A stretch of DNA of 64,000 bases from Artemia franciscana (Eukaryota > Arthropoda > Branchiopoda > Anostraca > Artemiidae), in NCBI RefSeq assembly GCF_032884065.1, contig NC_088879.1:16224489-16288488 (forward strand). The letters run 5' to 3'. Shown piece after piece: positions 1-10,707 of this stretch (the first letter of the stretch is position 1; every line of letters begins with the position of its first letter). The position numbers and the translations under genes are program-made. The notes beneath the pieces were generated by a model. The model ran no database searches, was not told the DNA's origin, and saw only the letters and a program-made list of their open reading frames with translations.

Positions 1-375
1 CCTGGGAAAAAGAAAAAAAAACAAAAGAACAAACAAATAAACACGCACCCGTGATTTGTCTCCTGGCAAAAAATGCAAAATTCCACATTTTTGTAGATAG
101 GAGCTTGAAACTTCTACAGTAGGGTTCTCTGATACGCTGAATCTGATGGTGTTATTTTCGGGGGTGTTTTCCCCTATTTTCTTAAATAAGGCAAATTTTC
201 TCAGGCTCGTAACTTTTGATGGGTAAGACTAAACTTGATGAAACTTATATATTCAAAATCAGCATTAAAATGCAATTCTTTTGATGTAGCTATTGATATC
301 AAAATTCAATTTTGTAGAGTTTTGGTTACTATTGAGCCGGGTCGCTCCTTACTACAGTTCGTTACCACGAACTGT
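1..375 (+). repeat. R1 dispersed repeat, 3' part
   Basis: This is the 3' portion of a repeat family (called R1 here) seen again at 22790-23965, 25290-25620, 45841-47512 and, inverted, at 38240-39560. Shared landmarks are an A-rich stretch, a GAGCCGGGTCGCTCCTTAC block near 330-352, and a short terminal hairpin at 354-375 (CAGTTCGT / ACGAACTG). No coding capacity is visible. The family resembles a non-autonomous element, and its class is unknown. Confidence 0.7.
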
Positions 376-382
376 GATAGTT

Positions 383-1018
383 CGTTTATATTTTTGTTTG
401 TTATGTAGATAAAAGTTAAAAAAAAAGTCAAAGCCATTTATTTCAAAAGATATAATCTGGATTTTTTCTTGTTCTTCTAGCTTTGGACCATTTGGGTTAC
501 CACTCCTAGCGATTTCTCACTATTTGTTGCTTTTTTCTTCTTGCTTAGTGATTTTTTTTGGCTAGTAATTCATTCAAGTGAATAAATCTGCCAGGAGCTA
601 AGAATTGAAAGCAAAAGGACGCTTTAGTGAAAAGTTCACTGGCAGCCAAGGCCTTACCCGGGAGGGGCTTTGACCCCCCCCCCCGACATGTTTGTCGTTG
701 AAAATTTATATCTGTAATAGTTTATATTTTTGTTTATTATGTAGATAAAAGTAAAATAAAGTCAAGGCCATTTATTTCAAAAGATATAATCTGGATTTTT
801 TCTTGTTCTCCTAGCTTTGTACCATTTGGGTTACCACTCCTAGCGATTTCTCACTATTTCTTGTTTTTTTTTCTTCTTGCTTAGTGATTTTTTTGGTTAG
901 TAATTCATTCAAGTGAATAAATCAGCCAGGAGATAAGAACTGAAAGCAAAAGGACAATTTAGTGAAAAGTTCACTGGCAGCCAAAGCCTTACCCGAGGGG
1001 CGCTTTGAACCCCCCTCC
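383..1018. repeat. 300-bp direct duplication
   Basis: Two copies of about 300 bp lie at 383-682 and 719-1018, offset by 336 bp. They share T-rich blocks and end in a CACTGGCAGCCAA motif followed by a C-rich run. Single-base differences and different C-run lengths are visible. The copies are non-coding. Confidence 0.8.
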
Positions 1019-1750
1019 CGCCCGAAATGTTTTTCTGACCCGTAAAAACGTAACAAAAATGGATATAAACAAATTTTTATGTTTTTTTAGTTTTTTTTGT
1101 GTACTCCCACCCCCCAAAAAAAATCCATGCATAAAATACCCCCCAAAAAAACCTGCTGGCAGCCACTGAAAATAAGAAAAAATTACTTTGTTCTGTCTGA
1201 GAAGAAATAAGTATATTTTACAGAAAAATTATACGCATCGATTAGTAAGAAGCTATACTATCTAATTAGCTATTATTATGGCAGTAAGTCATCATAACAA
1301 GGTATTTAATTAGTTGTCTTGCTATGGAACATTTCAATCAAAATTACGTTAAATTATATATTACGTTAATAATCAAAAATTATTTGATATTACGTCAAAA
1401 TCAAAAATCAAAAATAAAAAATTAAACGTCATAAATCAAAATTTATTAGTTTTTTGTCGTTTTATTTTTATTAGTAGCCTAATTAGTATCCTTAATTAGG
1501 ATACTAATTAGTATCCTAATTATTAGTATCCTTCAAAGAGTTCACATGCAGCTTTGACATTTAGTGGTCAGCATGTTAACCATGTGGAGTAAAACCTTCG
1601 TAAAGTAAGCTTCATTTCCTTTGCTTAGTTAAGAAACCTCCTTTCCGTCAGTCCGTTAAATGTTTTAACGTATTTTATATATTGGATTTTTTCCAGATAG
1701 ATTTCTTTTTTGGTGTATCATGTGTATTTTCTTATTTCTTTTCTTGCTTA
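1019..1750. other. AT-rich non-coding stretch
   Basis: C/A-rich sequence reaches a CTGGCAGCCACTG end near 1153-1166, which echoes the end motif of the preceding duplication. It is followed by AT-rich DNA with a near-palindromic run at 1482-1530 (repeated TTAGTATCC/GGATACTAA). No gene is seen. Confidence 0.5.
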
Positions 1751-1870
1751 GGGCTTTTCCTCCTCAACGCCCCGCTCTTTACGCTAAAGTTTCTTATTGT
1801 TTTAAAAATAGAGTTAAGAGAAAGAGTCAAACTTTAGCGTAAAGAGCGGGGCGTTGAGGAGGAAAAGCCC
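1751..1870. repeat. Perfect foldback repeat (R1 head type)
   Basis: Perfect 41-bp arms at 1751-1791 and 1830-1870 flank a 38-nt loop. The arm contains CCGCTCTTTACGCTAAAGTT. The same hairpin core, longer, forms the head of the R1 element at 45841-46101. The downstream flank (about 1871-1970) is also shared with R1. Confidence 0.85.
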
Positions 1871-1970
1871 CTTTCATATACGGAGTAATTTCTGTTCGCT
1901 TTAAGTTTTAATGTTGCACCTTACTTTCATGTAAAAAAAAACTTGTTTTTTTATTTAATTTCTGGACGTT

Positions 1971-2569
1971 TTTGAATTAATCTTAATTAAGCCGTGAGAT
2001 TGTTCCGAAACAACTTTAAACGAAATCAGGCAGGTATGCAAAATTTTAACTTAGAAGGCTCACGTATTTAGGACTGAGACACAATTTTGAATAAACGGGC
2101 AATTTACATAAAATATTGGGTATTGGATGAAAAATTGCAGAAATCACAGCATTTTGGTGACCATTTAACTGACCTTCTTCATGGCATGTGCCTGATTAAC
2201 GATTAAAGCCACCATTCTAAAGCCATTTTATTATTGATAAACAGAGTATAGGATTATTATTTCCTTCATTTTACCGACGTTACTATATTGATATAAATAG
2301 TCAAAAACACCAGGCTAGCGGAAAAAAATTAATCATATTGATAAAATTCTGAAAGGCCACTAAAACCGATGATTTCAAAATCCAAACACATTTTGTCTAC
2401 TAAAGCAGCTAAATTATAATTTTAGTGATTTGTTGACTTACCTTTTTTTTCTTTTTTCTTTTTTCAAGAGTCAAGTGATTTTTCTACCTTGTGCCAACTC
2501 TGTAGGCAAAGCATATAATTTGAGTTTCGTGGATAACAAAAAAACTAGTGATATAAATGGAGGCATTTT
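1971..2569. other. No recognisable feature
   Basis: AT-rich sequence without a convincing ORF, RNA gene or repeat structure. Confidence 0.5.
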
Positions 2570-3380
2570 TGGAGATTTTGAGAGTTCAAGGTACGAGAAA
2601 AAGGTTGAATATTAATGTTAAGAAAACTAAGCTAATTAAATTAGTTACAATTTTTGGATGAACAGGCAATGTTAGGTAAGGAGAAAATTAACCAAGTGGA
2701 TAACTTCACTCACTTAAGTAGCACTATAAGTAAAGATGGGATGCAGTAAAATTTAAAAAGTATGAAAAGAACATGAGAGTGGGCATGCAAAAAGTATATA
2801 CTTGTAGAAAAACACCATAATCCTTCAGCAAACCAGCGGTGGAATATTAAGAATCTTATTCCGAGATCAACTCCTTTCCAAAAGGGAAGTTGTACCTCCA
2901 AGAAAGTTTGACCCCAGCTTTCTACCACCTATACCATTGAATTCTGTTATCCTAACATACATATTCGAGCCAGTAATCATCAACCAGTGCATTCCATAAA
3001 TAGAGGTATTGTCATGACAACTTTATTATTTTATTAACTTTCTTAAGTTATCCAAGGTAGCTATCAGGATCCCCAATTTTAATTTTCTTATGATTACTTC
3101 AAGACCTGAATTTACAATAATGAAATAGGGGACGCCTTTTATTTTTGGCAGTTTAAACAGGTTAGGAAAATCGAAGTCTTGGAACAAAGATTAGTATGTT
3201 GGAAGGCATGGCAATAACAATGGTCAAATATAGGTAAGGAAAGTGGGTGTTTCGAAAGGTTGAGATGGATACGGTATATTTTTTAAAGGAATTGGGTAAG
3301 GACAGTTTAAGGTACTTGCTTGAATTGTAGTGTATGCGTCACAGTAAAATGAACAGTGTATGCGTCACAAAAATATCATG
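2570..3380 (+). pseudogene. Decayed RTE-type LINE 3' fragment
   Basis: Conceptual translation recovers pieces of the RTE C-terminal region. The first, around 2610-2740, resembles the KTKxLKL...THLSSTISKDG block. The second, from about 3185, contains GTKISMLEGMA, then TMVKYR, a stop, GKWVFRKVEMDTVYFLKELG and LRYLLEL. The same region is better preserved at 45150-45612. Stops, frameshifts and about 280 bp of foreign sequence (roughly 2850-3130) separate the pieces. It would have encoded part of a reverse transcriptase polyprotein and is dead. The clade assignment rests on motif recall. Confidence 0.6.
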
Positions 3381-4018
3381 GGTGGTTGTTCAGTTAGGTA
3401 AATTAAAACTCTTAGGAATGGATATACAGCCCAAATTAAACCTGTAGCCCAGCATATATTTATAAAATTTATTTTTTATGCCGAATTTTAAAGCGTAAGA
3501 TTCATAATGTTTAGTTTACATGCTAAAAGCTAATGTTTCATTCAGTTTGTGTCAGTGGATTGTAAGTATAAAGCGTGCCCTTAGCAACAAATCTAAGAAA
3601 GAAGTTCGCTTTACAAGAATCTGTTTTTCATTGTTACTTCAAGCATATTCGTAAATTTACATTAAGTTACATATTATTATTAAAGCTCACAGACTCTGCA
3701 ATTAAAAACCAAAAAGTTATTAGCATAGTAGAGTTTAGAACTGGAGAATCCAAGTTTTTTTTCCGTTACTGTGATTTATTAGCAACAATATAATAATGAT
3801 TATTGTTTTTAAATGGTAATTATTTAACATATACTTTTTAAAAACTCGATTTACAATTTTCATAATAAAAATAAGAAACTAAATAAAAAGTACTCCCATT
3901 TAGGTTAGATTTCCCGTGAAAGCCATTTTATAATGTAAGATCATTTTAAAAAATAAAGTTTTTTTCAGCTGAAAGTACGGAGCAACATTTAAACCTTAAA
4001 TAAATAGAAATTAGTCTG
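3381..4018. other. No recognisable feature
   Basis: AT-rich DNA. A 72-codon open frame near 3575-3793 has no family resemblance and is probably chance. Confidence 0.45.
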
Positions 4019-4260
4019 TGTAAGAGAGGGGCAGCCCTCTCTTCATTATCTCACCCTACACGCTAAAGTTTAATGTTTCTCTTAGTATTTTTAACAAAGC
4101 TTCTTTTTCTAATTAAAAGGCCCTCGTGTTTCAGGAGTCGTTCTTCAAGAATTGGGACAAAAGATCAAACTTTAGCATAATAACCGATGTATTGATAACC
4201 TTCTCATATACGGTGTAATTTCTGTTCGCTTAATTATTTAAATTAAGAAGCAAAATTTTA
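4019..4260. repeat. Degenerate R1-head foldback
   Basis: This diverged copy of the R1 hairpin head keeps ACGCTAAAGTTT, TCAAACTTTAGC and the trailing GTAATTTCTGTTCGCTT block. The arms no longer pair perfectly. Confidence 0.6.
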
Positions 4261-4897
4261 ACTGTTCTAGTCCTGAATATCTTTGTTATGGATAAATACA
4301 AAATTTGTAATTAAAAAGGTTTTAGTGCCACTTTCTTGCTAAACTGAATAAAATTTAATTTTCTAAGTCCCTTATATAGAAAATAAGAAATATTTTGCGA
4401 TTTTTGGTAATTTTTGGTAATTGATTGGTTAATTTTTTGGCAATAGATTGGCTGTCTCGTTTGCCTTCTCTAACTTGAAAATACAAATTTTATATTGTAA
4501 ATAATGTACAGTTTTAGAAAAAGATAAAACACTTCCAACAGGGTACGAAACCGATTAAAATAAGACTATTAAGTTTAAGAAGTCGAGAACCTTAAAGCAG
4601 GTGTTTCAATCCCCTATCAATAAATAAGTTCATAAAGTCCCCTGTCTTTAAAGGCCATAACACGTTGGGCCAGCAAGTTTGTCCCTAAACACACGTTTAA
4701 TCTACACAATTTGAACGAAAATAAAGAACCATTTTAGAGCTTGGTTTGACAGATCAGATTTAATTCAGGCTTTATTTAAGACGCTGAAAGATATGTGTTC
4801 GAGGGTTTAAATTGACAAAACTGAATTTCCTACCGCTGAATCTTTGAAAATACTTGCTATGGTTTTACTAGGTTAACCCAATGTCACTTAACATTCT

Positions 4898-5106
4898 CAG
4901 TGGCGTACGTTCATGAGAAATGGGGGGGGGGAATGTGTTTTCAAAGATCTAAGGTGTGACAATTTATTTTCAGTCATTTCAATGCAAATACAAAAAACGG
5001 TATTTTCTGTGAAAATTCCAATAAAGTGGGATGTTTCAAAATCTATGGGGGGAGGGCGAAAACCCATGGGGAATGGACGTCTTTTTTCCCCTAATTGACG
5101 CCACTT
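4898..5106. mobile_element. Small TIR element (MITE-like) in left arm
   Basis: A 209-bp segment has inverted ends CAGTGGCGT... and ...ACGCCACT and a G-rich interior. Its counterpart in the other arm is 14514-14720. Open frames inside it on both strands are incidental. Confidence 0.5.
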
Positions 5107-5666
5107 CATATTATACGCTTATTGTTTTGGCTTTATAAATTATCTTCTTTGATCTTAATTTTAAAACTCAATGGTTTTTTTGGTTTCACTTTAATAGTCT
5201 AATATGCATTAAATCTTTTACGCTCATCTGAATTTCCGGAAACTAAAAGCTTATTAAATATTGAAATAAATGACATCAGTTCGCCTGTAGTCTGTTAAAA
5301 TCTAGGAAGCCTGTCTACGCAAAATTCGATTTTGGATGAAGTAAACATTTCACGAAAACATACACAAAACATTTTTTGTGTTGGGTTGTGCGGGCTGTGT
5401 AGCCGGTGATGATTGTGGGGGGGAGGTCGGAATTGGTCTGGGTTGTGTCGCTGAATTGAAACATGGCAAATTGCACAAAGAAACTTTAACGAATATTAGC
5501 TAGTTTGCAGCGAAACAGCCTTTTTTTGCTTTATGTAAAATTGGTTATCAATAGCAACTCGGCCTTTCCCTCCCAAACCACGAAAAAATTACAGAATAGT
5601 TTGTTTTTCGTTTTTGAAACAAATAGACGCAGAACTTGGTTAGTATGTTTTCCAAAGAACATTTTC

Positions 5667-5933
5667 TTATCGTTTTTTCACTCTCTGTTTTTGGCTGGAA
5701 GTATATACAATGTTTTGTAAGTCTATTGTGTCCGTACTATTTTTTGGCTGAGGAAAACCGTCAAAATCTTTTACTACCCCTGTAGGTACTACATTGTATC
5801 TCAGAAAGCATAGGAGGTGATGTATAGCAATTCTGACTTCGGTGTTTCGTTTCGGCGAAACAACCCATATTGGTTCCGATTTCCCCTTTTCTGTACGGTT
5901 GTCACCGGTTACATAATTTGTGTAATTTAACAT
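5667..5933 (-). CDS. Hypothetical 88-codon ORF (left-arm copy)
   Basis: This open frame runs from the MLNYTNYV methionine to QKQRVKKR and is duplicated at 13690-13956. The protein has no motif I recognise, no signal peptide and a basic C-terminus. The copies differ at about three residues (C/Y, D/G, T/A), and all the visible changes alter the amino acid. That gives no sign of purifying selection. The upstream frame stays open for another six codons here. It is more likely a by-product of recent arm duplication than a real gene. Confidence 0.2.
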   Translation of the reverse strand: MLNYTNYVTGDNRTEKGKSEPIWVVSPKRNTEVRIAIHHLLCFLRYNVVPTGVVKDFDGFPQPKNSTDTIDLQNIVYTSSQKQRVKKR

Positions 5934-6635
5934 GTGTTTTAAACATAACATAACAAATGTTTCGTGTAAAACATTAAAAAGCTACCCTTCTTTAATGAGA
6001 ATTGTCTTCTAATTATTTGTTGTATAGTGTAAAATTGTATCCAAAATATTTTATAATTTCTATGGTGGTGAAGAAAGGAGGGGGTAGGGGAATGGCCCGG
6101 CAGATCCAAGTACATCCGCTTAGAATACTGATTGCGTGCGTCTACTTTATAAATTTGCTGCTCTGAAAGCGATTCACTAAATTTTTAACGTTCCGGGATT
6201 CCCAAAATACAGACCAAGGTTTATAGAGTGTATACTAATTCATGCAATGGAGCTTTGAAGTTAAAACTGACTTAAAAGGGAGATTTATCTGATTTTATCT
6301 GATTTATCTAATAGAGCCAAATTCGGCTCTATTAGAGCATGTGATACTCTTTTGAAAATAAATATTGTCTTATTTCCCGTGGAATACCGCAATTTTTTCA
6401 TACGTGCCTATAATTCTCAGTGTTTTTCACACGTGATTTTTGGTTCCTTCAAGCCTTATCTCCGCTTCAATATAAATTCTTGTGTACATTCTAGTATGCA
6501 ATTCTGAACACTGTATTATATTGAACAGGTATAATTTTCCATATTTATTTTCTCCCTTTTTGTATCAATAAATTGAAACTGACAAAATTATCTAATTTTG
6601 CTAATTTTAAAAGTTTAGCAGCTAAATTAAAAATA

Positions 6636-6708
6636 TAGCACCTAGTGGTTTCGATCCACCGACCTCCAAGCTATGAACCCAACACGCTTACGCTGCGCCA
6701 AGCTGCTG
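6636..6708 (-). tRNA. tRNA-iMet-like unit D (left arm), degenerate
   Basis: The minus strand reads as an initiator tRNA-Met with a CAT anticodon. The 5' half AGCAGCTTGGCGCAGC is intact. The anticodon stem is weak (TTGGG/CTTGG), and the acceptor has one mismatch because the 3' strand is AGGTGCT instead of AGCTGCT. It is probably a pseudogene. Its partners are 10997-11068 and 12934-13005. Confidence 0.6.
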
Positions 6709-6997
6709 TTACCTTAACATGTTATCAAACAAGTGATGTTATTACAAGAGAAAATCTTAGCAAAGACTTCAATTTCCAGTTTAATTTATTCAATTAAACT
6801 AGTTCCTTCAAGCCTTAACCCTGCTTCAATAAAAATTCTTGTGTACATTCCAGTATGCAATTCTGAGCACTGTATTATATTGAGCAGGTATAATTTTCCA
6901 TGCTTATTTTCTCCCTTTAATGTGTCAATAAATTCAAACTGACGAAATTATCTAATTTTGCTAATTTTAGAAATTTAGCAGCTAAATTAAAAATTTG

Positions 6998-7061
6998 GCA
7001 GGTTTCGATCCACCGACCTCTGGGTATATGGAAATGCGCCCTTCCGCTGCTCCAAGCTGCT
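6998..7061 (-). pseudogene. tRNA-iMet-like unit C (left arm), truncated
   Basis: The 5' part and the T arm (GGTCGGTGGATCGAAAC) are recognisable. The anticodon arm is scrambled and the 3' acceptor strand is missing. Partners are 10642-10707 and 12580-12646, which lack the same 3' end, so the truncation predates the cassette duplications. Confidence 0.6.
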
Positions 7062-7352
7062 GCTAAGTTACCATGTCATCAAACAAGTGATGTTGTTACA
7101 AGAAAAATTCAACCAAAGACTTCGATTAGGAACTCAGTTTAATTGGTTCAATTAAATTGCTTCCTTCAAGCCTTACCCCCTCTTCAATATAAATTCTTGT
7201 GTACATTAGAGTATGCAATTCTGAGCACTGTATTATATTGAGCAGGAATAATTTTTCATGTTTGTTTTCTCACTTTCTGTATCAATAAATTCAAACTGAC
7301 AAAATTATCTAATTTTGCTAATTTTAAAAATTTAGCAGCTTAATTAAAAATT

Positions 7353-7424
7353 TAGCAGCTAGTGGTTTTGACCCACCCGCCTCCGGGTTATGGGCCCAGC
7401 GCGCTTCCGCTGCGACAAGCTGCT
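7353..7424 (-). tRNA. tRNA-iMet-like unit B (left arm)
   Basis: This is a 72-nt unit with a CAT anticodon in a CCCATAA loop, a CTGGG/CCCGG anticodon stem and a perfect AGCAGCT/AGCTGCT acceptor. The T loop is GTCAAAA rather than ATCGAAA, and box A carries TCGC for GCGC. Function is doubtful. Partners are 10279-10350 and 12217-12288. Confidence 0.6.
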
Positions 7425-7666
7425 GTTATGCTTGTTATCAAACAAGTTATTACAATAGAAAATTTCACCAACGGCTTCAATTAGGAAATCAATTTAAATG
7501 GTTCTTTTAAATTGCTTCCATCAAGCCTTACCCCCGCTTCAGTATAAATTCTTGTGAACATTCCAGTATGTTATTCTGATCACATGTTTCCATGTTTATT
7601 TTCTCCATTTCTGTATCAATAAATTCAAACTGACAAAATTACCTAATTTTACAAATTTTAAAAAGT

Positions 7667-7738
7667 TAGCAGCTAGTGGTTTCGATCCACCGACCTCTGG
7701 GTTATGGGCCCAGCACGCTTCCGCTGCGCAAAGCTGCT
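7667..7738 (-). tRNA. Initiator tRNA-Met, unit A (left arm)
   Basis: This unit is well preserved. It has an acceptor AGCAGCT/AGCTGCT with the A1:U72 pair typical of eukaryotic initiators, D arm GCGC/GCGT, anticodon stem CTGGG/CCCAG with the three G:C pairs of initiators, a CCCATAA loop, T stem GGTGG/CCACT and T loop ATCGAAA. On the minus strand a T5 run, a possible Pol III stop, starts three bases after the tRNA end. Partners are 9965-10036 and 11918-11989. Confidence 0.8.
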
Positions 7739-8400
7739 GTTAGTGTAAGAATTTTTCAAACAAGTGATGTTATTACAAGAGAAAATTTTACCACAGACCC
7801 TAGGCCCTAGATTTTTGGAGTAAGAATCAGACTTTAGGGGTAAATTTCTATCTTAGGGGCTTCTTGCTATTCTGGAAGTAGTTGTGTTAAGTGAATGAAA
7901 AAGGATAAGCCTATAATCGGGGAAATATGTTAATAAAACAATTATTACCTTAGAATATGCAGAATAATTGTAGTTATCACATTCTGACTGTACTTCCATT
8001 GTAATTTCCTCTCACCTCCCAATGTGCAAATGTATAGTCAAGTTGCATATTTCCCATCCATTTTGCCAATTCACATTTGTTTCAACCCGTGGACTCGTAA
8101 ATTGAATCAACACTGACTACTACTACTACTACCAAGGTACTTATCGGTTATGTAATAAGTACTCGAAAAGTGAAGTTTGGTTAATGCTAATTAAATATGA
8201 AATTTTTTATTTAAAATTTATTGGATTTACTCCTGTTTCATATCACAAATCAGATTTTTTCTTAAAACTCTGCTGACTAAGCTATGTATTCTAACACCCC
8301 CCCTTCCCTTATTTTATAATTTATTGTGAAAATGTTATGGGACTTCACCCACGCAAGCGTGCTCTTTTTTAATATTGTCTCAAAATGAATAATCTTTCGA

Positions 8401-8462
8401 AGCCTCAATGGCTCAGTCGGTTGAGCTTGTTTTGTAATTTTGGCATCATGATTTTGAGCCTA
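8401..8462 (+). ncRNA. tRNA-like unit with A and B boxes
   Basis: TGGCTCAGTCGG at 8409-8420 fits a Pol III A box. ATGATTTTGAGCC at 8448-8460 is a weakened B box; the copy at 9246-9305 reads ATTTCGAGCC, closer to consensus. No full cloverleaf is seen. It is likely the head of an old tRNA-derived SINE or a degenerate tRNA, and it also occurs at 11197-11255. Confidence 0.4.
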
Positions 8463-8535
8463 AAATAAAGCAAATGATGATTTATTTTGCAGTTAACTAG
8501 AATTTATTTTTAATTATTAAGCATGGTTAAGTTGC

Positions 8536-9208
8536 CTATACATGTTAGTATAGGCAATATTTCGTTCTTTATTATAACATTAAACCACACGTCGGGTAGT
8601 TATAACCTAACAAAAAATAAAACTAATTTTAAACTTTTCCGGTATCTTTCCAGTTGCAATTAAAAAACCAAATTATTGCTTAGACGCCATAAATAGTTTT
8701 TGTAATTTACATAATAACTTCAGCAATCCTGAACTGAGAACTAAAATAAAATAAAAATATCTTGTCAATATATAAACGTGCATAGATATTGCATTCACCT
8801 AATACGTCATATATGGTTACAACCCATGGTTATGATCATTCATATAAAATGCAGTTTTCGTAAAAACCCTGACAATATTTTAGATTTTTTTTGTAATTAA
8901 AAAAGGCCCTAGATGTGGCAATATTCTTCAAAATGAGACATGCTCTAGGATGTCCCAGTGCCCCGCTATCTGAGAAAAAGAAAAGAAAATGATGCCGTCG
9001 ATGCAGAATATCGTGGTTGCAGCCACTTTTCTTGATTTTCAAACCAATATATTTTCGTTTTTATTCAAGCCAAGGGGCTGATAGTTTCCTATAAAAACGA
9101 AAATATATTGGTTAACTGGTTAATAAATATTTAATATTTACTGGTTAATTAATATTAAATATACTGGTTAATAATTAATTGGTTAATAAATATATTAAAA
9201 TAAATATA
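8536..9208. other. Unique spacer in the inverted repeat
   Basis: AT-rich sequence with no partner in the other arm. It contains a smaller perfect inverted repeat with 22-bp arms at 9041-9062 and 9093-9114 around a 30-nt loop, followed by TTAATAAATATT-type short repeats. No gene is seen. Confidence 0.6.
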
Positions 9209-9245
9209 GTTAACTGCAAAATAAATCATCATTTACTTTATTTTA

Positions 9246-9305
9246 GGCTCGAAATCATGATGCCAAAATTACAAAACAAGCTCAACCGACTGAGCCATCG
9301 AGGCT
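9246..9305 (-). ncRNA. tRNA-like unit, middle copy
   Basis: Reverse-strand partner of 8401-8462. It has A box TGGCTCAGTCGG and the best B-box-like end of the three copies (ATTTCGAGCC). Confidence 0.4.
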
Positions 9306-9964
9306 TCGAAAGATTATTCATTTTGAAACAATATTAAAAAAGATCACGCTTGCGAGGGTGAAGTCCCATAACATTTTCACAATAAATTATAAAATAAGGG
9401 AAGGGGTGTTAGAATACATAGCTTAGTCAGCAGAGTTTTAAGAAAAAATCTGATTGGTGATATGAAACAGGAGTAAATCCTATAAATTTTAAATAAAAAA
9501 TTTCATATTTAATTAGCATTAACCAAACTTCACTTTTCGAGTACTTATTACATAACCGAAAAGTACCTTGGTAGTAGTAGTAGTAGTCAGTGTTGATTCA
9601 ATTTACGAGTCCACGGGTTGAAACAAATGTGAATTGGCAAATTGGATGGGAAACATGTAACTTGACAATACATTTGCACATTGGGAGGTGAGAGGAAATT
9701 ACAATGGAAGTACAGTCAAAATGTGATAACCACAATTATTCTGCATATTCTAAGGTAATAATTGTTTTATTAACATATTTCCCCGATTATAGGCTTATCC
9801 TTTTTCATTCACTTAACACAACTACTTCCAGAATAGCAAGAAGCCCCTAAGATAGAAATTTACCCCTAAAGTCAGATTCTTACTCCAAAAATCTAGGGCC
9901 TAGGGTCTGTGGTAAAATTTTCTCTTGTAATAACATCACTTGTTTGAAAAATTCTTACACTAAC

Positions 9965-10036
9965 AGCAGCTTGGCGCAGCGGAAGCGCGCTGGGCCCATA
10001 ACCCAGAGGTCAGTGGATCGAAACCACTAGCTGCTA
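9965..10036 (+). tRNA. Initiator tRNA-Met, unit A (middle copy)
   Basis: This is the best unit in the window. It has 72 nt, a perfect acceptor AGCAGCT/AGCTGCT, D stem GCGC/GCGC, anticodon stem CTGGG/CCCAG with a CCCATAA loop, T stem AGTGG/CCACT and T loop ATCGAAA. A1:U72 and the initiator-type T loop are present. CTGCTA is followed within two bases by T5. I see no base that would obviously stop transcription or folding. Confidence 0.85.
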
Positions 10037-10278
10037 ACTTTTTAAAATTTGTAAAATTAGGTAATTTTGTCAGTTTGAATTTAATGATACAGAAAGGGAG
10101 AAAATAAACATGGAAACATATGATCAGAATTACATACAGGAATGTTCACAAGAATTTATATTGAAGCGGGGGTAAGGCTTGATGGAAGCAAGTTAAAAGA
10201 ACCATTTAAATTGATTTCCTAATTGAAGCCGTTGGTGAAATTTTCTATTGTAATAACTTGTTTGATAACAAGCATAAC

Positions 10279-10350
10279 AGCAGCTTGGCGCAGCGGAAGC
10301 GCGCTGGACCCATAAACCGGAGGTGGGTGGGTAAAAACCACTAGCTGCTA
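10279..10350 (+). tRNA. tRNA-iMet-like unit B (middle copy), degenerate
   Basis: The acceptor and D arm are intact and the anticodon is CAT. The anticodon stem has an A-A mismatch (CTGGA/ACCGG) and the T loop reads GTAAAAA. A T5 run follows. It is probably a pseudogene. Confidence 0.55.
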
Positions 10351-10641
10351 AATTTTTAATTAAGCTGCTAAACTATTAAAATTAGCAAAATTAGATAATT
10401 TTGTCAGTTTGAATTTATTGATACAGAAAGCGAGAAAATAAACATGGAAAATTATTCCTGCTCAATATAATACAGTGCTCAGAATTGCATACTGGAATGT
10501 ACACAAGAATTTATATTGAAGAGGGGGTAAGGCTTGAAGGAAGCAACTTAATTGAACCAATTAAACTGAGTTCCTGATCGAAGTCTTTGGTTAAATTTGT
10601 CTTGTAACAACATCACTTGTTTGATGAAATGGTAACTTAGC

Positions 10642-10707
10642 AGCAGCTTGGAGCAGCGGAAGGGCGCTGGTTCCATAAGCCCAGAGGTCGGTGGATCGAA
10701 ATCTGCC
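10642..10707 (+). pseudogene. tRNA-iMet-like unit C (middle copy), truncated
   Basis: It begins AGCAGCTTGGAGCAGCGGAAG and keeps the CAT anticodon and AGAGGTCGGTGGATCGAAA. The 3' acceptor strand is lost. Confidence 0.6.

Larger units (their letters stand above)
4419..8535. repeat. Giant inverted repeat, left arm
   Basis: This ~4.1-kb arm is the reverse complement of 11135-15200 with only scattered differences (about 97% over the stretches compared by eye). The outer end lies at the TAATTGATTGG motif near 4418 and the inner end near AAGCATGGTT at 8530. It carries a small TIR element, a shared 88-codon open frame, four minus-strand initiator-tRNA-like units and a tRNA-like box A/B unit. The arms are separated by 2.6 kb that includes an extra partial copy of the tRNA part. 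Confidence 0.9.

Noticed and set aside
9965..10036. Elongator tRNA-Met
   Set aside because: The A1:U72 pair, GGG/CCC anticodon stem and ATCGAAA T loop are initiator features.
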